A DNA stretch of 17,208 nt from an uncultured Treponema sp. (GCA_937915735.1 CALGGS010000258.1:1-17208), one strand, 5' to 3'. Positions 5,989-14,207 are shown, counted from the stretch's first letter. Notes: a model not told the origin generated them from the sequence alone. Translations and numbers: made by a program.

Positions 5989-8244
5989 ATGAATGTCCTG
6001 ATTATCCAGCCCCCAATCGCCCAGCTGAACACAGCTTATCCCAGCGGGGCATATCTTTCCTCGTTTTTTAAATCTCTCGGCTATGAAGCTAAATGGCTGG
6101 ACTTGAACATCGCGCTTTTCTACGAAATTTTCTCAAAAAAAGGACTTACGAGGCTTTTTTCGCTTTGCTCTGAAAATGCCCTTCGTCTTGCAGACAAGGC
6201 AGAAAAAGAAGGCGATGAAGCAACGGCCTTTAATTTGCGCAGATATGTCTCTCAGAAAAATCTCTGGATTCAGTGGATAGATTTTATCACGGCGATTTTG
6301 CGTCCATTCTCTGAAAAAAGCTTTTCCGGAGGGGTAAATTCTGGCTTTGAAAATGCCCATCGCTTCGTTTTTGGCGCCCATGTTCCGCGGGGTGCGAGAA
6401 TGGAAAATTACCTTGCGAATTTAGAGCACGACCTTACCACCGACGATGCCCGCTCTCTTGCGAGTTTTGCCCTTGCCGATTTAGCAGATTTTATTCAGAT
6501 TGCCTTCGATAAAAATTTTTCTCTGGTTCGTTATGCTGAAAGCCTCACCGTAAGCGAGTCGAGTTTTGAAGAAGTTGCAAAAGGAGCCGACAGCCCGATT
6601 CTAAAAGAATTTTATGAGCCGATGCTGAAGAATCCCCTCGCTACAGCTGCTTTCGCATCTTCACAGGTTTTGCCGGCTAAAGCCGTCGCTCCCTACCCCT
6701 TAAAATCCCCAGAACTTCTCGTTCTTATTTCGATTCCATTCCCAGGAACCTTTGCCGCTTCCCTTGCAACAGGACGATTTTTTAAAGAGCGTTTTGGCGA
6801 TAAAGCTTATGTCTGCTTCGGCGGAGGCTTTGTAAACACAGAATTGCGAGAAACGAAGGAAGTATTGCTGGCAAAATATTGCGATGCAATCTGCTACGAC
6901 AGGGGATATGCAAGTTATAAGCAATTAGTAATGCGAAATGAAGAAAGTGAAATCAAGCCGGTTTTTAAGCTCAGGCAATTTGTAAAAGATTATCGCCGCA
7001 AGCCAGATAATGACAGCGCCGTTACAATCATCCCTCCTCTTTCCGAAGACGAAGTAGCTTATGCGGAAGCAGTCGCTTATGAAAAAGAAATCACAATGTC
7101 TTTGATTCCCGACTTCTCTGACATAGATTTTTCCCTTTATCCCCGTCTTATTGACGACACGAATCCTATGCACAGGCTTTGGTCGGACGGAGCATGGATT
7201 AAGGCTTATATGGCACACGGCTGTTACTGGCATAAATGCGCCTTCTGCGATGTCACGCTCGATTATGTTAAAGGATATTGCCCGACAAATGTAAAAAGAC
7301 TTTATGAAGGACTTCTTTCACAATGCGAAAAAAAAGGCGTTTACGGAATCCATTTTGTAGACGAAGCAATGCCACCCGCCCTGATGCTCCAATTTGCGCG
7401 AGAAAATATCGCTCATAATTCTCCAATTACCTGGTGGGGAAATGTCCGCTTTGAAAAATCATTCACTCGCGATGTTGCAGACTTTTTGGCTTACGGTGGC
7501 TTAATCGGCGTTTCTGCAGGCCTTGAAAGCGCCACAGGAAACGGACTTGACGCAATTCACAAGGGAACTGATTTGCAATCAATCGTCAGTGCCTGCTGTG
7601 CTTTCAAAGAGGCTGGAATCTTGGTTCATGCCTATATGATTTACGGCTACTGGTGGGAAAAGGAGCAGGATTTAATCAACTCAATGGAAACACTCCGGCA
7701 GTTCTACGAAAACGGACTTTTGGACTCTTCTTTCTGGCATAAATTCGTCCTTACCCGACATTCCCGTGCTTACAAGGAATGGCAGGAAGGGAAAATTCCT
7801 GACTTAAAGCCAATCGATCCCCAACAGAAAAAAAATGCGCCTCTCTTCGCAAAAAACGGACTTCATTTTGAAGGCGAAAAAAAATCCGAAAAATACGGCC
7901 CGGCGCTGGAATTCTCACTAAATCAATGGATGCACGGACAAGACATTCAAAAAAATATCCAAAAATGGTTCAATTTTCCGGTTCCCCGCCCGACTGTTCC
8001 AAAAAATTTCATCGCAAAAATGATAAGTCACTTCGAGAGCAGCCGGGAAGCCTGTCTTGAAAAACACAGGTCTTCTAAAGCTTTAACCGAAGGAGCCAGA
8101 GCTGACAAATTCATCTGGCTTGGCGGCGAAAAGATTCCCCTTCCAAACGGCAAAATCGGCTGGTTTTATATGGGTGAATTTTACACAGCAAAAAAAGACG
8201 CTCCGTTGAGCGAGTTTTTAGGAAAAGGCCTGTGCGTTCTGTAA
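5989..8244 (+). CDS. B12-binding-type radical SAM protein with CX4CX2C motif; substrate unknown
   Basis: This is a 751-aa cytoplasmic protein. Residues 1-40 (MNVLIIQPPI, PSGAYLSSFFKSLGYE) and 240-310 (LLVLISIPFPGT, VCFGGGFVNTE) look like the two halves of the Rossmann-like domain at the N-terminus of B12-binding radical SAM enzymes. About 200 helical residues are inserted between them. No DxHxxG lower-ligand motif is seen, so cobalamin binding is uncertain. The radical SAM core spans about 405-600, with cysteines C412, C417 and C420 in GCYWHKCAFCD. The spacing is CX4CX2C, not the usual CX3CX2C. A GVSAGLESATGNGLDAIHKGTD segment (507-528) matches the SAM-contacting strand region. A C-terminal domain of about 150 residues follows. 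The start is supported by the B12-type first strand and the promoter 8 nt upstream. The stop overlaps the omptin gene by 13 nt, so the two are probably co-expressed. The reaction cannot be named. Confidence 0.85.
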   Translation: MNVLIIQPPIAQLNTAYPSGAYLSSFFKSLGYEAKWLDLNIALFYEIFSKKGLTRLFSLCSENALRLADKAEKEGDEATAFNLRRYVSQKNLWIQWIDFITAILRPFSEKSFSGGVNSGFENAHRFVFGAHVPRGARMENYLANLEHDLTTDDARSLASFALADLADFIQIAFDKNFSLVRYAESLTVSESSFEEVAKGADSPILKEFYEPMLKNPLATAAFASSQVLPAKAVAPYPLKSPELLVLISIPFPGTFAASLATGRFFKERFGDKAYVCFGGGFVNTELRETKEVLLAKYCDAICYDRGYASYKQLVMRNEESEIKPVFKLRQFVKDYRRKPDNDSAVTIIPPLSEDEVAYAEAVAYEKEITMSLIPDFSDIDFSLYPRLIDDTNPMHRLWSDGAWIKAYMAHGCYWHKCAFCDVTLDYVKGYCPTNVKRLYEGLLSQCEKKGVYGIHFVDEAMPPALMLQFARENIAHNSPITWWGNVRFEKSFTRDVADFLAYGGLIGVSAGLESATGNGLDAIHKGTDLQSIVSACCAFKEAGILVHAYMIYGYWWEKEQDLINSMETLRQFYENGLLDSSFWHKFVLTRHSRAYKEWQEGKIPDLKPIDPQQKKNAPLFAKNGLHFEGEKKSEKYGPALEFSLNQWMHGQDIQKNIQKWFNFPVPRPTVPKNFIAKMISHFESSREACLEKHRSSKALTEGARADKFIWLGGEKIPLPNGKIGWFYMGEFYTAKKDAPLSEFLGKGLCVL

Positions 8245-9302
8245 AAATTTTCTTCTCGTCAGTGATTTTCTTTTTCTCAATTTTTTCTGTGAACGCTCAG
8301 CTTTTTGACTTTTCTGGAAAAGAAATAGCAAAAAATTTTCATCTGTCTGTCGAACCGACTTTTTCATACACGGCAGGTCATCTCGGAGAAATCTTATATT
8401 ACTCATCTCCCAGCGACAAAAAAATCAGCTATCTTGAATGGGACAGGAATGTTTTTCTTTTTGGCACAAGGCTTTTGACCTCATACAAAAATCTTCATCT
8501 TGATTTCAGCTTTTCTTCCTCGCTTTTTGAACAGACCGCTGGCACGATGGAAGATTCTGACTGGCTCAACACGAACGATTATTCAATGAAAACGACATTC
8601 TCAGTCGGAGACAATGAGGCTGTAGAAAATTACGAGGCGGATTTTAAAATTTACTATGATTTTAAGACAAATGACTGGCTCACTTTTTCTCCAATCGTAA
8701 GCGTCCGGCACAACTATGATTCTTTTGAGCGAAGAAGTGCAGAAGGCTGGTACGGAGATTATAAGCACTCCGCAGACGGTAAAAATCACTGGTGGTATGA
8801 TGATGATGCAGCGCACTTTCCCGACACCTATTACAGCGATGAAAAAGGCCGCTATGTCACGCGAAAACTCGCCGGCATTGATTTTTTCAGGCACTCGCTT
8901 TTTACTTTTTTCGGATTTAACACGAAGATTTCGCCATCTTCCCGCTTAAATTTTGATTTTTGCTTTCTTATCTCGCCATTTTCTTATTTTTATGCCATTG
9001 ATTCTCACCATGCACAAGATTCTTCGACAAAAGAAATGTACAAAAAACACTATCGCATGATTCAATTCTCATATTTTAATCTTCTTTCGATTGGCACAGG
9101 GGCATTTTTTTCTGTCACAAAGGTTTTTGAGATTTCACTGCGGGCAAATTATCTTTTTACTTTTGAAATTGAAAGGGGAACTTTGTTTTCGGACACTTTC
9201 GATGGAGCAAAACAAGATAATTATTACAACACAGGCCAGGACTCAGGCGTAGAGTTTGAGAATTTTACGGTTACGCTTGGCTTAAAGGTGAAAATTTTTT
9301 AA
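8232..9302 (+). CDS. Omptin-family outer-membrane aspartate/histidine protease
   Basis: This is a 356-aa outer-membrane beta-barrel with a signal peptide (1-22, cleavage after VNA|Q) and a C-terminal Phe typical of BAM-inserted barrels. Hand comparison with E. coli OmpT finds the family's landmarks in order: SYLEWDRNV (OmpT SQLDWKFNN), TMEDSDW with D108 and D110 (OmpT D83/D85), DSHH with D257 and H259 (OmpT D210/H212), and a C-terminal GVEFENFTVTLGLKVKIF matching OmpT's GAGIENYNF...GLKYTF. All four catalytic residues are therefore present. Residues at OmpT's LPS-contact positions E136/R138 appear to be H160 and Y162. Omptins cleave peptides and host proteins at the cell surface, often between basic residues. 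The start is GTG, with AGGA (8220-8223) 8 nt upstream, inside the radical SAM gene; the two genes overlap by 13 nt. The family call is strong though made by eye. Confidence 0.8.
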   Translation: MRSVKIFFSSVIFFFSIFSVNAQLFDFSGKEIAKNFHLSVEPTFSYTAGHLGEILYYSSPSDKKISYLEWDRNVFLFGTRLLTSYKNLHLDFSFSSSLFEQTAGTMEDSDWLNTNDYSMKTTFSVGDNEAVENYEADFKIYYDFKTNDWLTFSPIVSVRHNYDSFERRSAEGWYGDYKHSADGKNHWWYDDDAAHFPDTYYSDEKGRYVTRKLAGIDFFRHSLFTFFGFNTKISPSSRLNFDFCFLISPFSYFYAIDSHHAQDSSTKEMYKKHYRMIQFSYFNLLSIGTGAFFSVTKVFEISLRANYLFTFEIERGTLFSDTFDGAKQDNYYNTGQDSGVEFENFTVTLGLKVKIF

Positions 9303-9330
9303 TTGCGTTTATCTCTAAAAACTCGAGTTA

Positions 9331-9356
9331 TCTCTAAAAATTGCAATTTTTAGAGA
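9331..9356. repeat. Palindromic dispersed repeat, copy 2, with an adjacent half-copy
   Basis: This is a perfect 26-bp palindrome identical to the core of 5633-5660. Just upstream, TATCTCTAAAAA at 9310-9321 repeats the left arm (9329-9340) and runs into a small ACTCGAGT palindrome (9321-9328). The central TTGCAA (9341-9346) lies 17 bp before a TATAAT, making the repeat part of a promoter. Confidence 0.85.
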
Positions 9357-9369
9357 ATCCCATTATAAT
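9341..9369 (+). promoter_or_regulatory. Promoter of the acyl-CoA synthetase operon, -35 inside the palindrome
   Basis: TTGCAA (9341-9346, 4/6 of the -35 consensus) is the centre of the palindromic repeat. TATAAT (9364-9369, 6/6) follows after exactly 17 bp. The predicted start near 9376 leaves a leader of about 31 nt with an AGGAG ribosome-binding site, a conventional arrangement. Confidence 0.6.
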
Positions 9370-9406
9370 TTTGAGAAATGGAGAAATCTATCTTCAGGAG
9401 ATTTTT

Positions 9407-11317
9407 ATGGAAACGACCCTTCCGCGTCTTTTTAGAAAGAGAGCACAAGAATACCCAGAAATTGCTTTTCAGATGACTCGTTTTAAAGACGGGCATTTTG
9501 AGCCTACAACTTACAAAGAAGCTTATGATTTTTCTGTAGCATTCGCCGGGGGATTGCTTGCTCACGGCGTTGAACGCGAAGAGCATATCGGCTTAATTTC
9601 TGACAACCGAAAGGAATGGGAGCACGCCGACATGGGCTTGATGATGACAGGCGCAATCGATGTTCCCCGCGGTTGTGACGCTACAATCGGCGATTTGGAA
9701 TATATTCTGTCCTTTGCTGAATGTAAGCGAGTTATCGTAGAAAATTCAAGCCAAATCACAAAAATCTTAGGAATAAAAGAAAAGCTTCCCCTTGTCACCG
9801 AAATGATTGTTTTTGACCCTCCAACGGACAAGGATATCGAGGAAACAAAAAAAGCAGGCATAAATCTTTTTTCTTTTGAGCAAATAGTTGAAGAAGGTAA
9901 AAAATACAACGAGCAGAATCCTGGCAAGGTTGACGAAGAAATCGAAAAAGGCAAATGGGACGATTTAGCCACAATTATCTTCACTTCGGGAACTACAGGT
10001 AAGCCAAAGGGCGTTATGCTCTCCCACGGAAACTTTATCACTCAGCTGGACGAGGTTTGTGAGAGAATCTATCTTTTCCCTGGAGACCGTGGTCTTATGG
10101 TTCTTCCGGTATGGCACGCTTACCAGAGAGCAGTTGAATATGTCGTTATGAATCAGGCCGCTACAATCTGTTACTCAAAGCCAGTTGGTCCTGTTCTTCT
10201 TGCAGATTTACAGACTTTAAATCCCCAGGTTTTGCCGGCCGTTCCCCGTGTATTCGAGGCTGTTTACGATGGAATCTGGCGAAAAATGCGAAAAACCGGC
10301 GGAATCACATTCAGCCTGTTCAGATTCTTTACAAATATCGCCCTTTTCCACTCAAAGCTCGACAGGGTTCTTTTTGACAGAACTACGCGCTACGGAATGG
10401 ACAAAAGATGGCTTCAATGGCCGGCTTTCGTTCTTCCTTGGCTTATCTGCTACCCCATTAAGCTTTTGGGACACGCTCTTATCTTCCGGAAAATCAAAAA
10501 AATGCTCGGAACAAGCTTCCGTTCGGGAGTTCCTGGCGGCGGAGCGCTTCCTCCTGCTGTCGATAAATTTTTCTGGGCAATCGGAATCAAGCTTTCAGAA
10601 GGCTACGGCCTAACCGAAACTTCCCCAATCATCTCGGTGCGCCCGATTTCCCGCCCTGTTTTGGGAAATGTCGGCTCGCCAGTTCGTGGCGTTTCTGCCC
10701 GAGTCGTAGACCCGCTCACTCGAAAGCCGCTTAAGCGAGGCAAAAAAGGCGTTCTCGAAGTAAAGGGCGGCACCGTAATGAAGGGCTACTACAAGCAGCC
10801 GGAGCTTACAGCAAAAGTAATCGATGAAAACGGTTGGTTCGACACGGGCGATTTGGCCCGCTTAACGGCGAACAACGAAATTGTTTTGTGCGGGCGAATG
10901 AAGGACACAATCGTTCAGACTGGCGGCGAAAATGTCGAGCCTCTTCCAATCGAAATGAAAATGCAGGAATCCAGATTCATTCAGACGGCAGTCGTTTTGG
11001 GACAGGACCAGCGCTATCTTGCAGCCCTTGTCGTTCCTGAGCAGAGCGAAATCGAAGCTTTCTGTGCAGACGCAAAGCTTCCTTACAAAAAATACTCTGA
11101 TATGGTAAAAAGTGACGAGGTTCTGCATTTAATCGAAACTGAGGTTGCAACGAGAGTAAACGCAAAGAACGGATTTAAATCTTACGAGAGAATCAACAAA
11201 ATCGGTCTTCTGGAAAAGCCCTTTGAGGTCGGAGTCGAGCTTTCTGCAAAACAGGAAATGATGCGCTACCGAATCAACGAAATTTATTCGAGCGAAATCA
11301 AAAAGCTTTTCAAATGA
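9407..11317 (+). CDS. Long-chain acyl-CoA synthetase (AMP-forming, FadD15-like)
   Basis: This 636-aa enzyme activates fatty acids with ATP to an acyl-adenylate and then forms the CoA thioester. Adenylate-forming family motifs are complete: P-loop TSGTTGKPKGVMLSH (193-207), YGLTETSP (400-407), WFDTGDL (477-483) and GRMKDTIVQTGGENVEP (496-512). K615 in LSAKQEMM is the likely catalytic lysine of the C-terminal cap. A hydrophobic stretch at about 336-362 may associate with the membrane, as in other long-chain enzymes. The start chosen is ATG 9407, with AGGAG (9396-9400) 6 nt upstream; an in-frame TTG at 9341 lies within the repeat and upstream of the -10 box. The last codons overlap the hydrolase start (ATGA). 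Without visible beta-oxidation genes, the likely role is use of exogenous fatty acids for lipid synthesis, which is inference. Confidence 0.93.
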   Translation: METTLPRLFRKRAQEYPEIAFQMTRFKDGHFEPTTYKEAYDFSVAFAGGLLAHGVEREEHIGLISDNRKEWEHADMGLMMTGAIDVPRGCDATIGDLEYILSFAECKRVIVENSSQITKILGIKEKLPLVTEMIVFDPPTDKDIEETKKAGINLFSFEQIVEEGKKYNEQNPGKVDEEIEKGKWDDLATIIFTSGTTGKPKGVMLSHGNFITQLDEVCERIYLFPGDRGLMVLPVWHAYQRAVEYVVMNQAATICYSKPVGPVLLADLQTLNPQVLPAVPRVFEAVYDGIWRKMRKTGGITFSLFRFFTNIALFHSKLDRVLFDRTTRYGMDKRWLQWPAFVLPWLICYPIKLLGHALIFRKIKKMLGTSFRSGVPGGGALPPAVDKFFWAIGIKLSEGYGLTETSPIISVRPISRPVLGNVGSPVRGVSARVVDPLTRKPLKRGKKGVLEVKGGTVMKGYYKQPELTAKVIDENGWFDTGDLARLTANNEIVLCGRMKDTIVQTGGENVEPLPIEMKMQESRFIQTAVVLGQDQRYLAALVVPEQSEIEAFCADAKLPYKKYSDMVKSDEVLHLIETEVATRVNAKNGFKSYERINKIGLLEKPFEVGVELSAKQEMMRYRINEIYSSEIKKLFK

Positions 11318-12327
11318 TTTCTTCTCACAAGGACAAATTTTTAAAACTTTTTCTCTTTTTTGCTTTTTTTTGCGTTACGGGCTTAAGTTTTGCAAGGGAT
11401 TACGAAAAAAGAATCTTTTTGTGGGAAAATATTCCCAAAATGGAAACTCAAAAACGCGACACGATTCTGTATTATTGCCCAGCAAAACGGAATTCGGCGG
11501 CTGCCCCTCAGAATGACAATGCTTTGCAAAGTGAAGCATCTCAATTCCCCGCTGTAATAATTTGTCCGGGCGGAAGCTACCATCACTTGGGAATGCCAAG
11601 GGAAGGTTTTGCTACGGCACGCTGGTTTTCTTCACACGGTTTTCAAGCCTTTGTTTTAAGGTACAGGGTCGCATACAACTGCCACCACTACCCTGACCAG
11701 CTTGAAGACCTTCAAATGGCTCTTGTCTATATTCGCGAACATGCAGAAGAATACGGAATCGACAAAAACAAAATCGGAGCAATTGGCTTTAGCGCCGGCG
11801 GGCATTTAGTCACAATGGCCGGTGAATTTGCCTCAACTCACGATGAGCTTTCAAAACTTGGAATTAAAACAAGCGAAAGCTTAAGGCCTGATTTTGTAAT
11901 GCCAATTTATCCTGTCGTTTCAATGCAGGACGACATCTCTCACAGATGGTCTCGCAGAAGTCTGCTCGGACACCAATGGAGTGAGCCAAATGCGACAAAG
12001 GGCTGGCGTCCCTGGAATTTTTGGGGACACTCTTACTCTAAAGCCCTTAAAGACGAATTTTCAATGGAGTTGAATGTCCCGGATGATATGCCGCCAACCT
12101 TCATTCTCGCTTGTGAGGATGACCCCGTAGTTATTTACGAAAATTCTGTCAGACTCGAAAAAGCACTTGCCGACAAAAATATTCCGCATCTTTTTGTCAC
12201 TTACCCAAGGGGCGGTCACGGCTTCGGAATGAAAGAAACAAGTGCCATTATGAAAGAAACTCACTGGAACGACAGAGATTTGCTTCCCTGGCTGAAAGAA
12301 ATCGGAATTCTCAATCAAGAATCCTGA
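11314..12327 (+). CDS. Secreted alpha/beta-hydrolase (esterase, Aes/BD-FAE-like)
   Basis: This 337-aa exported hydrolase has a signal peptide at about 1-27 (cleavage near SFA|RD). The alpha/beta-hydrolase fold shows an oxyanion-hole segment CPGGSYHHLG (84-93), the nucleophile elbow GFSAGGH with S160, the acid D270 in CEDDPVV and the histidine H302 in RGGHGFG. This arrangement is typical of family members often labelled endo-xylanase B or acetyl-xylan esterase-like, which in practice deacylate carbohydrates or small esters. The substrate cannot be read from the sequence. It is translationally coupled by a 4-nt overlap to the acyl-CoA synthetase, which hints at release of an acyl group outside and its activation inside. 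An alternative is a polysaccharide esterase that shares an operon by chance. Its 3' end overlaps pbuX (convergent) by 13 nt. Confidence 0.87.
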   Translation: MISSHKDKFLKLFLFFAFFCVTGLSFARDYEKRIFLWENIPKMETQKRDTILYYCPAKRNSAAAPQNDNALQSEASQFPAVIICPGGSYHHLGMPREGFATARWFSSHGFQAFVLRYRVAYNCHHYPDQLEDLQMALVYIREHAEEYGIDKNKIGAIGFSAGGHLVTMAGEFASTHDELSKLGIKTSESLRPDFVMPIYPVVSMQDDISHRWSRRSLLGHQWSEPNATKGWRPWNFWGHSYSKALKDEFSMELNVPDDMPPTFILACEDDPVVIYENSVRLEKALADKNIPHLFVTYPRGGHGFGMKETSAIMKETHWNDRDLLPWLKEIGILNQES

Positions 12328-13625
12328 GTATCCTTTGGCAAAAGCAGATTCAGCAAAATGGCAAGTACAAAGACTACGGCGACGCAGTTTTCAGCAAAGA
12401 CACTCTGAACGATTTTCGGGAAAATCTTGAACATTTCATTGCACTGTGTAAAACCAAGTCCGACTGACAGCGAAAGAGCCACAATCGTAGTGTTTCGTGC
12501 CGTATAACCGCATTTTCCCACAAGCTGAAAACCTGCCACAACAATCGTTCCGAACATCATAATCGTACAACCGCCGAGAACGGCCTGAGGAACAGTAGTA
12601 AGCAACGCACCGAAAATCGGGAAAATACCCGCTATAATCATAATCACGGCACCAGTCGCTATGGTAAATCTGTTTACAACCTTCGTCATTGCCACGAGCC
12701 CGATATTCTGGCTAAAAGAAGTGATTGGCGTACAGCCAAAAAGCCCCGAAATTGAGCTTACAAATCCGTCAACGGCAAGGGCTCCGGAAAGCTCTTTTTC
12801 CGAGATTTCTTTATTCAAGCCAGTTTCACAGACAGCGGTTGAGTCTCCGATAGTTTCTGTGGCCGAAACAAGATAAATCACGAGCATCGAAATAATCGCT
12901 CCAAGATTGAATTCCGGTTTAAATGGCAAAAATGCCGGCAGTGAAACGATTTTTGTTGAAGAAAGAACAGTAAAATCAACGGCACCAAAAAGAATTGCGA
13001 CACTATAGCCAACGATAAGGCCAAACAAAACCGAAAGGACTTTTATATAGCCTTTTGTAAAAATCGTAAAAAGAAGACAAGAGACAAGAGTCACAGTTCC
13101 GATAATCCAGTTGTGGACTGAACCAAAATCTGCAGAGCCTTGCCCTCCTGCAAAAGAATTTGCACCTACTGAAAGCAGAGAAAAACCAATCGCAGTTACA
13201 ACGGTCGCCGCCACAATCGGAGAAATTATTTTCATCCAGTATTTTGCAAAAAGACCAAGGAGGCCTTCGATAATACCACCGACAATTACACAGCCGATTA
13301 CAGTTCCGATGTTATAAGATGTGCCGATAAAGATTGCCGTATTCAAAAATGTAAAGCTTATTCCCATTACAATAGGAAGACCTGAACCGACTCGCCATAA
13401 AGGAAAAAGCTGTAAAAGAGAGCCGATTCCCGCGACAATCATCGCATTCTGAATGAGCCTGGCCGAAAGAGATGGCTCAATGCCGCAGACATTTGCCAAA
13501 ATCATAATCGGCGTGATATTTGCAACGAACATTGCGAGAATATGCTGCAATCCAACAGGAAGTGCATTTTTTAAAGGAACGGCTCCTTCCAATGTGTAAA
13601 TGTTTTCGATTTTTGCGTTTTTCAT
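12315..13625 (-). CDS. pbuX: NCS2-family xanthine/purine permease
   Basis: This is a 436-aa integral membrane nucleobase transporter of the NCS2 (NAT) family, with many hydrophobic helices and the family signature QNIGLVAMTKVVNR (306-319). The Gln-Asn pair at 306-307 is found in xanthine/urate members (XanQ, PbuX), where uracil members (UraA) have Glu. E257 in SATETIGDS is the conserved glutamate of the eighth-helix region. Its position 3 nt after xpt repeats the classic xpt-pbuX arrangement and supports xanthine as substrate, probably by proton symport. A GGGGA ribosome-binding site sits 6 nt before the ATG, inside the end of xpt. The symbol rests on this context; guanine or hypoxanthine transport is less likely but not excluded. 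Confidence 0.88.
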   Translation of the reverse strand: MKNAKIENIYTLEGAVPLKNALPVGLQHILAMFVANITPIMILANVCGIEPSLSARLIQNAMIVAGIGSLLQLFPLWRVGSGLPIVMGISFTFLNTAIFIGTSYNIGTVIGCVIVGGIIEGLLGLFAKYWMKIISPIVAATVVTAIGFSLLSVGANSFAGGQGSADFGSVHNWIIGTVTLVSCLLFTIFTKGYIKVLSVLFGLIVGYSVAILFGAVDFTVLSSTKIVSLPAFLPFKPEFNLGAIISMLVIYLVSATETIGDSTAVCETGLNKEISEKELSGALAVDGFVSSISGLFGCTPITSFSQNIGLVAMTKVVNRFTIATGAVIMIIAGIFPIFGALLTTVPQAVLGGCTIMMFGTIVVAGFQLVGKCGYTARNTTIVALSLSVGLGFTQCNEMFKIFPKIVQSVFAENCVAVVFVLAILLNLLLPKDTQDS

Positions 13626-13628
13626 ATT

Positions 13629-14207
13629 TTATCCCCGAAATTTAATTTCTCCAGTTTTGTCATTCATCGATTCTACAATCGCAAGCGACTCAAGGTGAAA
13701 GCCCTTTTTGCGGATAATCTCGCCGCCTTCCTGAAAGCCCTTTTCAATCGCAATTCCAATTCCTGCAACCTGAGCGCCAGCCTGCCTGACAATTTCAGTC
13801 AGACCCAAAAGCGCCGCTCCACGAGCCAGAAAATCATCAATAATCAGAACCCTGTCGGAAGGCGAAAGATATTTTTTTGAAACAAAAACATGATTCGTGC
13901 ATTTGTGAGTAAATGATTCGACATCCGCGCAATATTTATCACCATCGATATTCACGCTCTGAGTTTTTTTTGCAAAAAGAACCGGAACGCCGAAGTAACG
14001 GGCAACTATACAAGCAATTCCAATCCCACTCGCTTCAATCGTTAAGATTTTTGTGATTTTTTCGTTCTCGAATCGCTTTTTGAATTCCTCGCCCATTTTT
14101 TCGAGCAAAGAAATATCAATCTGATGGTTCAAAAAACTGTCAACTTTAAGGACATTGCCCTCACGAACAATGCCGTCTTTTAAAATTCGTTCTTCAAGAA
14201 AATTCAT
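13629..14207 (-). CDS. xpt: Xanthine phosphoribosyltransferase
   Basis: This 192-aa cytoplasmic enzyme converts xanthine and PRPP to XMP for purine salvage. The sequence closely follows Bacillus subtilis Xpt from the first residue, including VLKVDSFLNHQID (19-31). The PRPP-binding loop VLIIDDFLARGAA is at 120-132, and GIGIAIEKGFQ (149-159) is another family landmark. The start is fixed by this end-to-end similarity. No Shine-Dalgarno site is visible. TATAAG ends only 1 nt before the ATG, too close to be its -10 box if transcription is to include the start, so the promoter remains unidentified. It leads the operon with pbuX; the 46-nt divergent gap to the RluA-family gene is too short for a purine riboswitch. 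Confidence 0.94.
   Translation of the reverse strand: MNFLEERILKDGIVREGNVLKVDSFLNHQIDISLLEKMGEEFKKRFENEKITKILTIEASGIGIACIVARYFGVPVLFAKKTQSVNIDGDKYCADVESFTHKCTNHVFVSKKYLSPSDRVLIIDDFLARGAALLGLTEIVRQAGAQVAGIGIAIEKGFQEGGEIIRKKGFHLESLAIVESMNDKTGEIKFRG

Noticed and set aside
9331..9356. Palindrome as an intrinsic terminator of the omptin gene
   Set aside because: The stem is AT-rich and no T-run follows on either strand; the sequence is better explained as a repeat contributing a promoter box.
9341..9406. Upstream in-frame TTG start extending the acyl-CoA synthetase by 22 residues
   Set aside because: It starts inside the palindromic repeat, upstream of the -10 box, with no ribosome-binding site. 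ATG 9407 has AGGAG at 6 nt and a family-like N-terminus.
11314..11400. Lipoprotein signal in the hydrolase (Cys at residue 20)
   Set aside because: The residues before the Cys (AFF) do not fit a lipobox, and a signal peptidase I site near residue 27 fits better. Spirochaetal lipoboxes are relaxed, so this is not fully excluded.
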